The notes: a model not told the origin generated them from the letters alone. A DNA stretch of 46,618 nucleotides from Bacteroidota bacterium (GCA_005884665.1 VBAT01000017.1:1-46618), one strand, 5' to 3'; counted from the stretch's first letter, positions 33,566 to 43,282 are shown. Numbers and translations: made by a program.

Positions 33566-34273
33566 ATGACACAGGAATCTTTTTATAATAAATATTTATC
33601 GCTGCCAAGCAGACTTCAAGGATGGCTGATCCTTTCCTGTTGCTTCAGCTGTTTATTGTTGTGTGCCAGGGTGATCGCTACCGGTTATGTGACTTACATT
33701 TTTTTGGTCTGGAACTTATTTCTTGCTTTTATCCCTTATGCCATTAGTAACTGGCTTTACGATAACAGGGGCGCAATGAAAGGCAGGTTAAAGCAGGCAC
33801 CAGTAATTGCGGCATGGCTTTTATTTATACCCAATTCCTTTTACATCCTGACCGATCTTTTTCACCTGGACGAAATAAACTCCGCACCAAAATGGTTTGA
33901 CCTGCTCATGTTGCTGTCTTTCGCCTGGAATGGATTGTTGTTGGGTATTATTTCACTCCGGAAAATGGAAACCATACTTTATCGAGCAAGCGGTAATAGC
34001 TTCTCATTGCTGATGATCTTCACGGTGATGTGGCTGAATGCATATGGCATTTACATTGGCCGGTTTTTGAGATATAATAGCTGGGACATTATTACCCAGC
34101 CTTTTTCGCTGGCAGGTGAAATGTTCGAGATGTTATTTCATCCTTTCCGGAATATAATGGAATGGGGAATGATTTTTTGTTATGCGATGTTCATGACGTT
34201 GTTGTATGTCACCGTAAAAAAAATGGCTGAGAATTTTAACCAATTAAGTAAATCAATAAATCAAAATAAATGA
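33566..34273 (+). CDS. DUF1361 membrane protein
   Basis: 235 residues with six to seven predicted helices. The family block is visible: VWNLFLAFIPYAISNWLYDN, then AAWLLFIPNSFYILTDLFHL and GIYIGRFLRYNSWDIITQP. DUF1361 proteins are of unknown function and are common in Firmicutes and Bacteroidota. It begins on the base after the dgkA stop, and its TGA overlaps the creD ATG as ATGA. This tight joining supports co-expression with both. Confidence 0.92.
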   Translation: MTQESFYNKYLSLPSRLQGWLILSCCFSCLLLCARVIATGYVTYIFLVWNLFLAFIPYAISNWLYDNRGAMKGRLKQAPVIAAWLLFIPNSFYILTDLFHLDEINSAPKWFDLLMLLSFAWNGLLLGIISLRKMETILYRASGNSFSLLMIFTVMWLNAYGIYIGRFLRYNSWDIITQPFSLAGEMFEMLFHPFRNIMEWGMIFCYAMFMTLLYVTVKKMAENFNQLSKSINQNK

Positions 34274-35643
34274 AAATGGACATGGTAATATCGACTGTAT
34301 GGCAAAAAAGCAAGCTCTTTGTTAAAGGACTATTGATCGCAGCTCTGGTGCTCTTGCTAATGATACCCGCTTATTTTGTACAAGAGCTTATTAAAGAACG
34401 TGAAGCCCGGCAAAAAGAGGCTTTTGCCGAGGTTAGTAGTAAATGGGCAGGCAAGCAAATCATCACGGGGCCAGTGCTGGTACTTCCTTTCTGGCAAACG
34501 GAGTCCGAACAAACGGTACAGCGGGTGCGGAGTAAGCATTATGCTTATTTTCTCCCCGACAATCTTCATGTGAATGCTTCTGTGACACCACAGGAAAAGT
34601 ACCGGGGAATTTATAAAGTAATGTTGTATAGTTCAAAGGTTCAGGTCGGGGGTTCTTTTAGTGAAGTTTCGCCTGCGCAACTCAACATCGCCCCGGAAGA
34701 TATTATCTGGGATGAGGCCTTTGTCAAGATTCATATTTCAGATAATAAAGGTTTAAATGATGAAGTAAAAATGACATGGAAAGACAGCCTCCTGTCCCTT
34801 TCGCCGAAAAGCAGGTCGGATCGTGTTTCAAATGACGCATTGAGTGCGTCGTTGCATATCAGTTCTGCGGCCGAACTCAGCAATGCCATTTTTTCTATGG
34901 ATCTTGATTTGAATGGCTCCGAGGAACTTTTGTTTACTCCAGTGGGTCGACTCACGACGGTTGATCTGAGTTCAACCTGGCCTCATCCCAGTTTTATCGG
35001 CAATTCGTTACCGCAAACTTCCAGTATAAATGGAAACGGGTTCCATGGTTCATGGAAAAGCATGGCGCATAGCCGACACTTTCCACAACAATGGAGGGAT
35101 AACGAATTCGTTATTGCTGATTATTTCCCTGCTCATACCACTGACAGTGATTATGCATCTGCAAACAAAACTGTTTCGATCACTTGCGAAGCTTTCGGGA
35201 CTGATCTGTATGTGCCGGTCAATGGATATCAAAAAACCATGCGGTCGGTCAAGTACGCAGTGCTTTGCATACTATTAACTTTCGTGGCATTTTTCCTGAT
35301 CGAAACTGTCAATAAAAGGTCCGTGCATCCTGTTCACTATGCGCTGATCGGGCTTGCGTTGATAATGTTCTATACGTTACTCTTATCCTTTTCAGAATAT
35401 ACCGGTTTCAACCTGGCTTATATTATTGCGTCAGCGGCTACGGTGGGATTGATTGCCTGGTTTGTCAGGGGTATTTTGCAATCGGTCAAACTTACAACGG
35501 TATTGTCGGTCGTGCTGGTGTTGTTGTATTCTTACGTATTTACTATTCTACGCCTGCAGGATTATGCATTGATACTGGGCAGCCTTGGGCTGTTCCTCAC
35601 ATTGGCCGTTATCATGCATTTTTCTAAAAGGATACAATGGTGA
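34270..35643 (+). CDS. creD: CreD-family inner-membrane protein
   Basis: 457 residues. An N-terminal helix (about 18-38: LFVKGLLIAALVLLLMIPAY) precedes a large extracytoplasmic domain of about 270 residues with the family motif KWAGKQIITGPVLVLPFW near 54. The domain starts VQELIKEREARQKEAFAEVS, the CreD opening. Five or six C-terminal helices follow (from about 330, KYAVLCILLTFVAFFLIETV). CreD is regulated by CreBC in Enterobacteria and protects the envelope (colicin E2 tolerance in E. coli). In Bacteroidota creD is often next to a single winged-helix regulator, as here. It is the last gene before the terminator. Confidence 0.95.
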   Translation: MKMDMVISTVWQKSKLFVKGLLIAALVLLLMIPAYFVQELIKEREARQKEAFAEVSSKWAGKQIITGPVLVLPFWQTESEQTVQRVRSKHYAYFLPDNLHVNASVTPQEKYRGIYKVMLYSSKVQVGGSFSEVSPAQLNIAPEDIIWDEAFVKIHISDNKGLNDEVKMTWKDSLLSLSPKSRSDRVSNDALSASLHISSAAELSNAIFSMDLDLNGSEELLFTPVGRLTTVDLSSTWPHPSFIGNSLPQTSSINGNGFHGSWKSMAHSRHFPQQWRDNEFVIADYFPAHTTDSDYASANKTVSITCEAFGTDLYVPVNGYQKTMRSVKYAVLCILLTFVAFFLIETVNKRSVHPVHYALIGLALIMFYTLLLSFSEYTGFNLAYIIASAATVGLIAWFVRGILQSVKLTTVLSVVLVLLYSYVFTILRLQDYALILGSLGLFLTLAVIMHFSKRIQW

Positions 35644-35685
35644 CCATTAAATCTGTTGGTTGGTTTCTTGTTCCTCCTATGAACG

Positions 35686-35714
35686 AAAGTCTCCGCGATT
35701 GCGGAGACTTTTTA
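35686..35714 (+). terminator. Strong terminator of the regulator-creD operon
   Basis: AAAGTCTCCGC (35686-35696) and GCGGAGACTTT (35701-35711) pair exactly around GATT. TTTTTATTTAT follows on the plus strand. It closes the operon that begins at 29292. Confidence 0.92.
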
Positions 35715-35745
35715 TTTATGTGAAATTCTTTATGGTTATAGGTGA

Positions 35746-38700
35746 TCAGAAGTCAAGCCCCATGGCTACATACCAGATAGGTTTTCCCCTGAAAAATCCA
35801 TTCATTTGCCAGGCTGCGTCAACACGGAGGAAATAGCCAAGTAAAGTGCTCCTGGCGCCAAAGCCATAGCCTCCGGCCAAAGGACCAATACCACCGGCTT
35901 TGATGCGGACGGTTACCGGGGGAGTGCCATAAATAACGGAAGGTCTTTCCATACCCTTGAACTTTCCGTTCCAGGCGTTGCCAAGATCAAAGAACTGGAC
36001 CAATTGGAAGTTTCGCAGGAATGCGTTATTGATCGGTTTATTAAAAAACGTAGAAAACACTGGTAGTCTGACTTCGCTATTAATAACTATAGCATTATTA
36101 CCATTGGCCACATTTTGTTTAAAGCCACGCATATTTACCGCGAGCGACTGGTAAGCGTAGTCCACATCATTCGCCGGCTTGTTGGCATCATTGAATTTAG
36201 GCGAAAACCAGTTGTCGACACCTCCTAAATAATAGATCACTTTCTGATTGCCCCACGAAAAATCGCCGGCGACTCTCATTGCCCAAATCAGGTTGCGGTA
36301 AATGGGCAGGTAATGACGGGCATCAAAACCCGCATTGAAAAGATATCTTCCATCGCTGCTCCCGATATTGTTTAGCTGGGTAAACCAGTCGACAAATGCT
36401 TTATAGCGTAACCCATGCAATATATTCGTGGCAGGATTTATAGTGTTGTCGTAAACATATTCAAGACTTACTTGTCCATAAGTACTTTTCTGATCCTCAA
36501 ACTGGAGAGACTGGCGTCCACGGGATGTAACTACAAAATTGTCAAACCGCGGCCCGATCGTAGCCCTTAGACTTCTGGTCCTGTCAAAAGGATATTTGAA
36601 CCGGGCCAGGTAATAATTATTGTATTCTCTTAGTAGCAGTTGTGGAAATTCCTCAGGCGTGATCTGGTTGCTGCTACGATAATACAGGAATCCCCAATCC
36701 ACCCTTCCACGGAGATTGGTAAACTCAAACAACACGTCATTGTCGCGCAGGTTAGGCGCCAGTCGTACACCACCTGAGAATTTTACATCTTCCATCAGGT
36801 CGGAAGTTCCCATACGGATCATTCCGTTGAAATCACTTCCGTTTGACATATAAATAGGTCCGGCCCCACCGCCATATGCCTGGAATTTATTAACCGGGAA
36901 CACTGAGTTACTAAAGCCTGTCACCACGTAGTCGGCAAAGAATTTCGGAGGCCTGTATTCATACAATTTGGCTTTACGCAGTACCGGTTGACGGCTCATT
37001 TGTTCAGCCTCTATTACCTGCCCTTTCTTGCTCGATGTGTCGGGCTTTTCGTTTTGGAACTCATTGAGGAAAAAGTCATTCTGTTTCTTCGTCGTATCCT
37101 GTGCATTCTGTTCTTCCAGTTGCGCATTCTTCATTTGCACTTTCCTTTCCGCATCTATTTGTTGTTTCATGTATTCGGTGGGCCTGGCGGTAACATTGCG
37201 GCGATTAAGAGCTACCTGGTCCACCTTTAAGCGGTAGAGGAGTTTTATATCACCCAACTTTACTACTTCACTTACCTGCTGGTTGTCTCCAGCTGTTCTT
37301 GTTTCCAATAAACTGCTTTGATAATTGGTCAGCGGAAACACATAAGATGAATCATTGGTCACGGAAACGAAACCAACGGAGTCGATATCATTTTTATTAT
37401 ATTCTCTTAGCACACTGTCTATTTCACTTGGAGGTGGATTGCGCAATATTTCTTCGCCGATAAATATCAGGGTATCCAGTCCTGCTCTTTCGGTCTTGAA
37501 GAAGCCGGCGTACCGGTTATTAACTCCATTCTCATCACTCACGAAGGTGAAATGGCTGGTATTGTATTGAGAAGGGAACCGGGCGTTTCCAAATTTCAGG
37601 GCGGTTAGCTGCGAAATTTGTTTAAACTCTGACTGGTTCCAGTTATCTACCAAAAAGATATTAAAGCGCTTGGACGGAAGCGAATCATCGCTTGTTGCCG
37701 CTGCTGCCGAGGGGCGATTGCTTGCATAGATGATCCCGGTTTTATTGGGGAAAGCTACGAACGATGGATCCAGGTCATCGTATACGTCATTGGTTACCTG
37801 TTCATAGGTTTGTTTGTCGATTTTAAAAGTGTATATGTCTGTCTGTCCACTACGGATGGCGCTCAACACGAGTGTATTGGCGTCCAGCATAAATTTCATG
37901 TCCTGTACCTGGTCAAACATCGGCCATTCCTGTTTTATCATTTTGACCCTGGTGTTGAGATCGTAGATAAAAAATTTGAGTTTGCCTTCCTGGCTGTACA
38001 GGCAGGCCAGTCTTGTTCCCTTCGGATCCCACGCGAGTATGGGATAGTTAGGATTCTTTTCATCTTCCCTGGAACGGGTGCCAAACTTTAAAAGAACTTT
38101 GCGGCTTACAAAATTTTCCATTAGCACCACAGAATAAATGCCTTGTTTGAATTCGACTACGGCATAAGTAAAACTTCTTGGGATGGGGTTGGCGTTAAAA
38201 CGGATGAAATCTTTTTTACCGATCACTTCACTGATGGATAACTGTCCTTTGGGGGTATTGCGGCGGCCGCGGAGATCTTTATAATAGCCCTGCGGTACTT
38301 CCAGCATGAAATCCTTCAATATTTCCTTGAATTTTTTCTTGGCAACTTTTAGAGAGGCAGAGTTCAGGTTGCGATATACGCGTGACAGGTATAGCAGGTA
38401 GGTCGTCTTGCTTTTACCATATTTATCCGCGATGAATTTCCAGAAAGCATGGCCGGCAAGGTCTGGTTTTTCAAAGGCAAACTGGTAGAAGTTGGTATAC
38501 TTACCAGCAAGCATGATCCCGCGGAGGTCATCATCCAGTGTTGGGCTCCAGTTTTCTGCAGCATAAGCGATATAGCCATCGGTTAGCCATTTGGGCAGAT
38601 CGAGTAAGGCCTGGTTGGCGGCGAATTCGCCGAGATCATCGCCGAAAAGAATATTCTCGACCAATACACGGGCGATACCTTGTCGTATCTGGCGGCGAAG

Positions 38701-39096
38701 GTTGTCATGGTTGCCGTCAAAGTACACCAGCATTTTATTGTTTACCAGTTTGGTGATGCCGCCCGTATTTTGCCAATCGATACCCAGACCGATATTGGAT
38801 TGTTGCAGCTCATCAAAATTGTTGTAGACGACAATGTTTGTACGGCGCTGCAATCCATATTCAACGAATTCTTCGATACCGGGTAATTGGTCTTCGGCGA
38901 TCTGGGCTACATATTTTCCAAGGCCCAACCCATCCTGGCTGAAATAGGTGTTGAAATTTTCTGTCTGGTAATATTTCCATTTAAATTTCTGGTATTGGAC
39001 CCTGTTTTTACCAAACTCAACTGTACTAACCTGCGCATTGGACTCCATACACCAAAAAAAGGAAAGGCAGGCAATCAGGCTTGATAGTTTCTTCAT
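35746..39096 (-). CDS. TolB-propeller / Omp85-like outer-membrane protein, 1116 residues
   Basis: A signal peptide (1-21) opens the protein. Residues 35-300 resemble a peptidase-MA-like (gluzincin) domain: KWKYYQTENFNTYFSQDGLG, RTNIVVYNNFDELQQSN, and LDLPKWLTDGYIAYAAENWS. At the place where HExxH is expected it reads RRQIRQGIARVLVENILFG, so it is probably catalytically dead. From about 320 to 560 WD40-like TolB strands follow (YPILAWDPKGTRLACLYS, DPSFVAFPNKTGIIYASNRP). A charged linker (about 640-700) leads to a barrel (about 730-1116) with Omp85 traits (QFFDLGNAWNGKF, YGFGARSTLLGYFLRVDAAW) and a terminal Phe. It probably sits in the outer membrane with the propeller in the periplasm. Function unknown; an assembly or transport role is plausible. 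Confidence 0.85.
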   Translation of the reverse strand: MKKLSSLIACLSFFWCMESNAQVSTVEFGKNRVQYQKFKWKYYQTENFNTYFSQDGLGLGKYVAQIAEDQLPGIEEFVEYGLQRRTNIVVYNNFDELQQSNIGLGIDWQNTGGITKLVNNKMLVYFDGNHDNLRRQIRQGIARVLVENILFGDDLGEFAANQALLDLPKWLTDGYIAYAAENWSPTLDDDLRGIMLAGKYTNFYQFAFEKPDLAGHAFWKFIADKYGKSKTTYLLYLSRVYRNLNSASLKVAKKKFKEILKDFMLEVPQGYYKDLRGRRNTPKGQLSISEVIGKKDFIRFNANPIPRSFTYAVVEFKQGIYSVVLMENFVSRKVLLKFGTRSREDEKNPNYPILAWDPKGTRLACLYSQEGKLKFFIYDLNTRVKMIKQEWPMFDQVQDMKFMLDANTLVLSAIRSGQTDIYTFKIDKQTYEQVTNDVYDDLDPSFVAFPNKTGIIYASNRPSAAAATSDDSLPSKRFNIFLVDNWNQSEFKQISQLTALKFGNARFPSQYNTSHFTFVSDENGVNNRYAGFFKTERAGLDTLIFIGEEILRNPPPSEIDSVLREYNKNDIDSVGFVSVTNDSSYVFPLTNYQSSLLETRTAGDNQQVSEVVKLGDIKLLYRLKVDQVALNRRNVTARPTEYMKQQIDAERKVQMKNAQLEEQNAQDTTKKQNDFFLNEFQNEKPDTSSKKGQVIEAEQMSRQPVLRKAKLYEYRPPKFFADYVVTGFSNSVFPVNKFQAYGGGAGPIYMSNGSDFNGMIRMGTSDLMEDVKFSGGVRLAPNLRDNDVLFEFTNLRGRVDWGFLYYRSSNQITPEEFPQLLLREYNNYYLARFKYPFDRTRSLRATIGPRFDNFVVTSRGRQSLQFEDQKSTYGQVSLEYVYDNTINPATNILHGLRYKAFVDWFTQLNNIGSSDGRYLFNAGFDARHYLPIYRNLIWAMRVAGDFSWGNQKVIYYLGGVDNWFSPKFNDANKPANDVDYAYQSLAVNMRGFKQNVANGNNAIVINSEVRLPVFSTFFNKPINNAFLRNFQLVQFFDLGNAWNGKFKGMERPSVIYGTPPVTVRIKAGGIGPLAGGYGFGARSTLLGYFLRVDAAWQMNGFFRGKPIWYVAMGLDF

Positions 39097-39300
39097 AAAT
39101 CGTGTACTGTTTCTGTCTCTTAATTTAATCGTTACAGTTATCCCTAATGTTGCCGGTTTTGGTTGTTGTGAATTAAAAAAGCGGGTTTGTCTGACCAGGC
39201 CTTCAATTCCCGTTCAAATTACGATGAATCGGGCAATGCCGTTGTACCTTTATTTCAGAAGCCGCAGCGTGAATTCTATTTAAAAATACAAAATTCGTCC

Positions 39301-39945
39301 ATGTTAAGCATCAAGGCCTTCATATTTAACCCTGTGCAGGAGAATACCTATATTTTGTATAACGAAAAAGGCATGTGCTGCATTATAGACCCGGGGTGTT
39401 ATTTTGAAGAGGAACGGCAGGAATTAAAAACGACCATTGAAAAGGCCGGCTGGAAGCCGGTGCTCCTCCTGAATACACATTGCCATCTCGATCATGTGTT
39501 TGGAAACCAATTTGTATACGATACCTGGGGGTTGAAATTGCATATACATGAAAAGGAAAAGCCGGTCCTGGATTTTGCGCCACAGTCCGGCCTGATGTGG
39601 CAATTGCCTTTTGAACATTACCAGGGACCGGTGGAATATATAAAGGAAAACAGAACTATCAGTATCGGCGAGGAGCCGCTCGAGGTTTTATTCACCCCCG
39701 GGCATTCGCCAGGCAGTGTTTCCTTTTATCATGAAAAGGGAAATTTTGTGATAGGCGGGGATGTATTGTTCAATCTCGGCATTGGCAGGACTGATTTGCC
39801 CGGGGGAGATTTCAATGTGCTCTTCAACAGCATCCAGACCCAGATCTTCACTTTACCCGACGATACAAAAGTGTATTCAGGCCATGGCCCGGTAACGACA
39901 GTTGGGTTTGAGAAAATGAATAACCCTTTTGTGAAATTGTATTAG
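39301..39945 (+). CDS. Metallo-beta-lactamase-fold hydrolase
   Basis: 214 residues from ATG 39301 (MLSIKAFIFNPVQENTYILYN), which starts exactly where glyoxalase-II-like relatives do. A longer open frame from 39187 has no family support. The metal-binding motif THCHLDH (His60, His62, Asp64, His65) is complete. HSPGSVSFYH, GDVLFNLGIGRTD and YSGHGPVTTVGFEK supply the other ligands. Members include YcbL-type hydrolases and glyoxalase II; substrate cannot be assigned. It is divergent from the 1116-residue protein and converges on the flippase with a 4-bp overlap. Confidence 0.93.
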   Translation: MLSIKAFIFNPVQENTYILYNEKGMCCIIDPGCYFEEERQELKTTIEKAGWKPVLLLNTHCHLDHVFGNQFVYDTWGLKLHIHEKEKPVLDFAPQSGLMWQLPFEHYQGPVEYIKENRTISIGEEPLEVLFTPGHSPGSVSFYHEKGNFVIGGDVLFNLGIGRTDLPGGDFNVLFNSIQTQIFTLPDDTKVYSGHGPVTTVGFEKMNNPFVKLY

Positions 39946-41450
39946 GCGACAGATGACCGTAAATATTTCCCGATCAAGGGCAATCGCTCAAACTCTTTCC
40001 GCTCAATTTTTAAGATAAATAATATAAACGCTCCAAGGATCAATGTAGCGCTTACATAATAGAATACCGTCGAGGGAACAATCTGTAGCAGCAGGCTATG
40101 GAGACCATAAAGCAGCACGCTGGTAACAATGTATGCTATCAGTTTTTTCCAGGCATAAGGGACTTTGTATTCTTTTTGCCCCCATACATAGCTGATCACC
40201 ATCATGCTTCCATAGCAGGCAAACGTGGCCCAGGCGCAAGCCATATAACTGAAAAGAGGGATAAAAAAATAATTAATGCCTAATGTTATTATAGCGCCAA
40301 TAAGAGTGATCCAGGCCCCGGAAAGCGTTTTATTGCTTAGTTTGTACCAGATACTCAGGCTGTAATAGATGCCAAGAAACATATTAGCAAGCAATAAGAC
40401 CGGCACTACTTTCAACCCGACCCACATTTTTTCATTCCGGATAAAATGTTTCCACAGATCAAGGTACAGCATCACTAGTAAGAACATGCCGCAAAGAGTG
40501 ATTACAAAGAATTTCATTACGCGGGCATATACTTTAGGTGCATTGTCCCCGGTTGATTGTTTAAAGAAAAAAGGCTCAGCCCCCATCCGAAATGCCTGTA
40601 CTGCCAGTGTAATAAGAATGGACAATTTGTAACAGGCGGAATAAATCCCCACTTCGGCCTTGGCTGCCCTGACTGTTTTTACAGGCGCCCACCATTCGAG
40701 CATGATGCGGTCAAATGTTTCATTGATCATCCCGGCAAAACCTGCAACGATCAGCGGCAAGCCATATATCATCATCTCTTTCCATAAACGGCTGTCAAAT
40801 TTCCATTCAAAACCCAGGAACTGCCTGAACAGCAATAAGAATGTTGCGATATTTTGAATGAGATTAGCCAATAATACATAGCCAACCGCCCAATCTTTAT
40901 TAAACCAAACCTGCACCCAGCTGTTAGGATCTTTTGCAAGTTTTGGACAAACACTCAGGAAAAAATAAACACAGAGAATATTAATCAGGATGCCTCCCAC
41001 TTTGGTGGCGGCAAATTTTATCGGTCGCCCGTCCTGCCGGAGTTTGGCGAATGGGATGGTGGTTAATGCATCCAAACCGATAATGGCTGCAGCCATTGAT
41101 AAATATTCCGGGTGCTGGTTAATCTGCAGCAATAAAGACAGCGGGCGTTGCAACAGGATCAAAACAAACGAAAGAATGACGGTGGAAATAATAAGCGATA
41201 TGCTAGTACTATTATATACACTCTTCTTATCCGCTTTATTGGCAAATCGGAAAAAGGCAGTTTCCATTCCATAAGTATAGATCACATTCATAAAGGGAAT
41301 AAAGGCATAGACCACGCTCATTTCCCCATATTGCCAGTCGAGGAATTTATAAGTAAGATAAGGGGTAAGGAGGTAGTTAATAAAGCGGGCGGCGATAGAG
41401 CTTACGCCATACCATAGAGTTTGCCCGGCCAGTTGTTTTATTCCGCTCAA
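39942..41450 (-). CDS. Polysaccharide / oligosaccharide flippase (MOP superfamily)
   Basis: 502 residues with about 12-14 predicted helices and the opening QLAGQTLWYGVSSIAARFIN, followed by TPYLTYKFLDWQYGEMSVVY, characteristic of Wzx/MurJ-like polysaccharide biosynthesis exporters in Bacteroidota. Such proteins flip undecaprenyl-linked sugar units across the inner membrane. It ends in KEFERLPLIGKYL, a tail common in this subfamily. No glycosyltransferase genes lie in the window, so its substrate is not indicated. The 3' end overlaps the MBL hydrolase stop by 4 bp in convergent direction. Confidence 0.92.
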   Translation of the reverse strand: MSGIKQLAGQTLWYGVSSIAARFINYLLTPYLTYKFLDWQYGEMSVVYAFIPFMNVIYTYGMETAFFRFANKADKKSVYNSTSISLIISTVILSFVLILLQRPLSLLLQINQHPEYLSMAAAIIGLDALTTIPFAKLRQDGRPIKFAATKVGGILINILCVYFFLSVCPKLAKDPNSWVQVWFNKDWAVGYVLLANLIQNIATFLLLFRQFLGFEWKFDSRLWKEMMIYGLPLIVAGFAGMINETFDRIMLEWWAPVKTVRAAKAEVGIYSACYKLSILITLAVQAFRMGAEPFFFKQSTGDNAPKVYARVMKFFVITLCGMFLLVMLYLDLWKHFIRNEKMWVGLKVVPVLLLANMFLGIYYSLSIWYKLSNKTLSGAWITLIGAIITLGINYFFIPLFSYMACAWATFACYGSMMVISYVWGQKEYKVPYAWKKLIAYIVTSVLLYGLHSLLLQIVPSTVFYYVSATLILGAFILFILKIERKEFERLPLIGKYLRSSVA

Positions 41451-41515
41451 AAGGATTGGATATTTATTGGCAAATGTAATTGATGGCCATTCAAAAAACG
41501 AATGTATTGGAAGGG

Positions 41516-41592
41516 GTGTCGGTTGTCAGGTGCCCGTTGTCAGGAATGGGATGTCCGTTCTAGGGTGTCCTGGCACTAGCACCTGGCACCTG
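41516..41592. repeat. Short-word repeat, word GTCAGGTGCC, with inverted copy
   Basis: GTTGTCAGGTGCCCGTTGTC (from 41523) and following words are answered by CCTGGCACTAGCACCTGGCACCTG. CAGGTGCC (41527-41534) pairs with GGCACCTG (41585-41592). It lies upstream of the flippase and past the end of the type IX cargo gene, both on the minus strand, and may terminate the cargo transcript. Confidence 0.6.
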
Positions 41593-41647
41593 TTTCTTGC
41601 TAAATTCGAATAAAGAGGTCGCTACAAACTATTGGTTGCTGCGATTA

Positions 41648-42934
41648 TTATTGAACTATGATTTGACTTGAAAGTTTCTGGCTGCCTGTATTAACTGAAA
41701 CGATATAATTTCCTTTTTGGAATTTATCGATCCCGGACAGGACCAGGCTATTATTTCCGTCTTTTAAGGCGAGAAGTAATTGTTTGACTATTCGGCCAGC
41801 CATATCAGTGATCAACAAAACAGCATTTTGCTTTTTAGGCACACTGATATTTACTGTCGCTGCAGACTGCACTACAGTAGGGAATACAGTTAACATGCTC
41901 TCATCCTTTCCACCGATTTGGAAATGCAGGACGTTGCTATATTGCACCTTGCCGTCAGCGGCCGTGATTTTTAACCTGTAAAAAACTGATCCTTTAACAT
42001 TCCTGTTGTCCGTGTACTCAAAATTTTGTTGAGTCTTTGACTGCGAGTTTACCGGGAATTCCGCGGTCGGATAGAAATCGTTCGCAGTTGTACTCTTCTC
42101 GAGAACAATGTTACTGGCATTGTTTCCTTCAATCAGCGACCAATGTAAATTGATCTCCTGGTTTTGAGAAACACCCTTAAAATCAGAAAGACTATTAACT
42201 GAAAGTACGCCTGTACTTGGATAAAGGAATCTTTTGAAATATAAGCTTGCATAACGGGGAACGACACCAGGTAACAAATTATTGGCACCTACACGGTAAT
42301 AAAAAGTATCGACTTTCGCGTTCCTTACCGAATACATAACCTGGGTTGCTGCAGTATCGACAAGTGTTCCAAACAAATTTCCTGTGACATTTTTTGCGAG
42401 AAAACCGGTACCGTTTGTTGACACAGCAATCTCGCTGTTGAGTAAATTAAATGTGCAAACACCACCGTACAGGTCAATATTGTTATATTCTTTTAATGCA
42501 GCTCCCTGATAAAGACTGCCATCGATATCAAGCCCACTACAATCAACAAGAGCTTGTTCTTTGGGATTACTGTTTCCTGGTGCCACGAATATGATCCTGA
42601 AATCTATGTATCCGTTCGACAAAGCCGGCACCTGGTATTCAGGTTGAAACGCTTCTCCATAACCATCCGCCGTGCGGTCAATATTCAGGAGTGTTATGCC
42701 TCCCTGCATATTCATTATTTTAACCAGAGCATCTACGCCAGGGGCCACTGTCGGAAAACGATAAGTTGCGTTGACCGTTCCGGCGGTACCTGAAACAAGC
42801 GTAGGGTTTTGAAATTTATAAATTGGTGGTGGGGCAGTCTGCGATACGGCCTTATTCGTAAGAACTGATAAAGTCAGAACAAACAAACAGCTTGTAAGGT
42901 TAATGCGGGTAAAAAATGTTTTCATAGCGGTCAT
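41648..42934 (-). CDS. Secreted protein with type IX C-terminal sorting domain
   Basis: 428 residues. A signal peptide (about 1-31) ends in NKAVSQ. The body (32-340) is beta-rich with repeating immunoglobulin-like stretches and no enzymatic motif (for example LHWSLIEGNNASNIVLEKST, a common Bacteroidota fibronectin-like segment). The last 80 residues are a type A type IX sorting domain: MLTVFPTVVQSAATVNISV, LLITDMAGRIVKQLL, and the final GNYIVSVNTGSQKLSSQIIV. It is exported by the Por/Gld machinery and probably anchored to the cell surface or released. An alternative start is ATG 42925 (M4). Confidence 0.9.
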   Translation of the reverse strand: MTAMKTFFTRINLTSCLFVLTLSVLTNKAVSQTAPPPIYKFQNPTLVSGTAGTVNATYRFPTVAPGVDALVKIMNMQGGITLLNIDRTADGYGEAFQPEYQVPALSNGYIDFRIIFVAPGNSNPKEQALVDCSGLDIDGSLYQGAALKEYNNIDLYGGVCTFNLLNSEIAVSTNGTGFLAKNVTGNLFGTLVDTAATQVMYSVRNAKVDTFYYRVGANNLLPGVVPRYASLYFKRFLYPSTGVLSVNSLSDFKGVSQNQEINLHWSLIEGNNASNIVLEKSTTANDFYPTAEFPVNSQSKTQQNFEYTDNRNVKGSVFYRLKITAADGKVQYSNVLHFQIGGKDESMLTVFPTVVQSAATVNISVPKKQNAVLLITDMAGRIVKQLLLALKDGNNSLVLSGIDKFQKGNYIVSVNTGSQKLSSQIIVQ

Positions 42935-43282
42935 TTTTAAAGGGTCAGATTACGAATCAGGTATTTTCTGTAAAACCTGGCTAAGAATACGTGGTAAAAA
43001 AGCCAGCCTGATAACGTAAAAGTAAACCGGCGTCTTTGACTGTGCAAGTACCGCTATAGGAATTGTACGAATGTCAAAAAATCAAGTTTTTGAAACTCAA
43101 TACTATGGAGCAAAAAGTTTTTTTGAAAATTACGAATTGTCAATGTGGGTTGTACGTAGTTCAAGCACGTTATGGCTATTTTGTGGGAAGCATCTTACAT
43201 ACGAAAATGGCAATTGAGGCTACAATGTGAGTCGAATTAATTCGCGAAGTTATTGAGATGGCTGGGTTTTTTATTCGCTCTC
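42935..43282. other. Gap between type IX cargo and arfB
   Basis: No convincing gene. A 41-codon plus-strand frame at 43105-43230 (MEQKVFLKITNCQCGLYVV and onwards) contains a Cys-x-Cys pair and could encode a small protein, but there is no promoter or family support. The promoter of the cargo gene should lie just right of 42934 on the minus strand. The GC-rich repeat follows at 43283. Confidence 0.5.

Noticed and set aside
39187..39300. N-terminal extension of the metallo-beta-lactamase-fold gene
   Set aside because: The 38 extra residues have no family support and the canonical start is ATG 39301.
43105..43230. 41-codon plus-strand frame
   Set aside because: It has no promoter box, no family and no neighbour contact; chance is likely.
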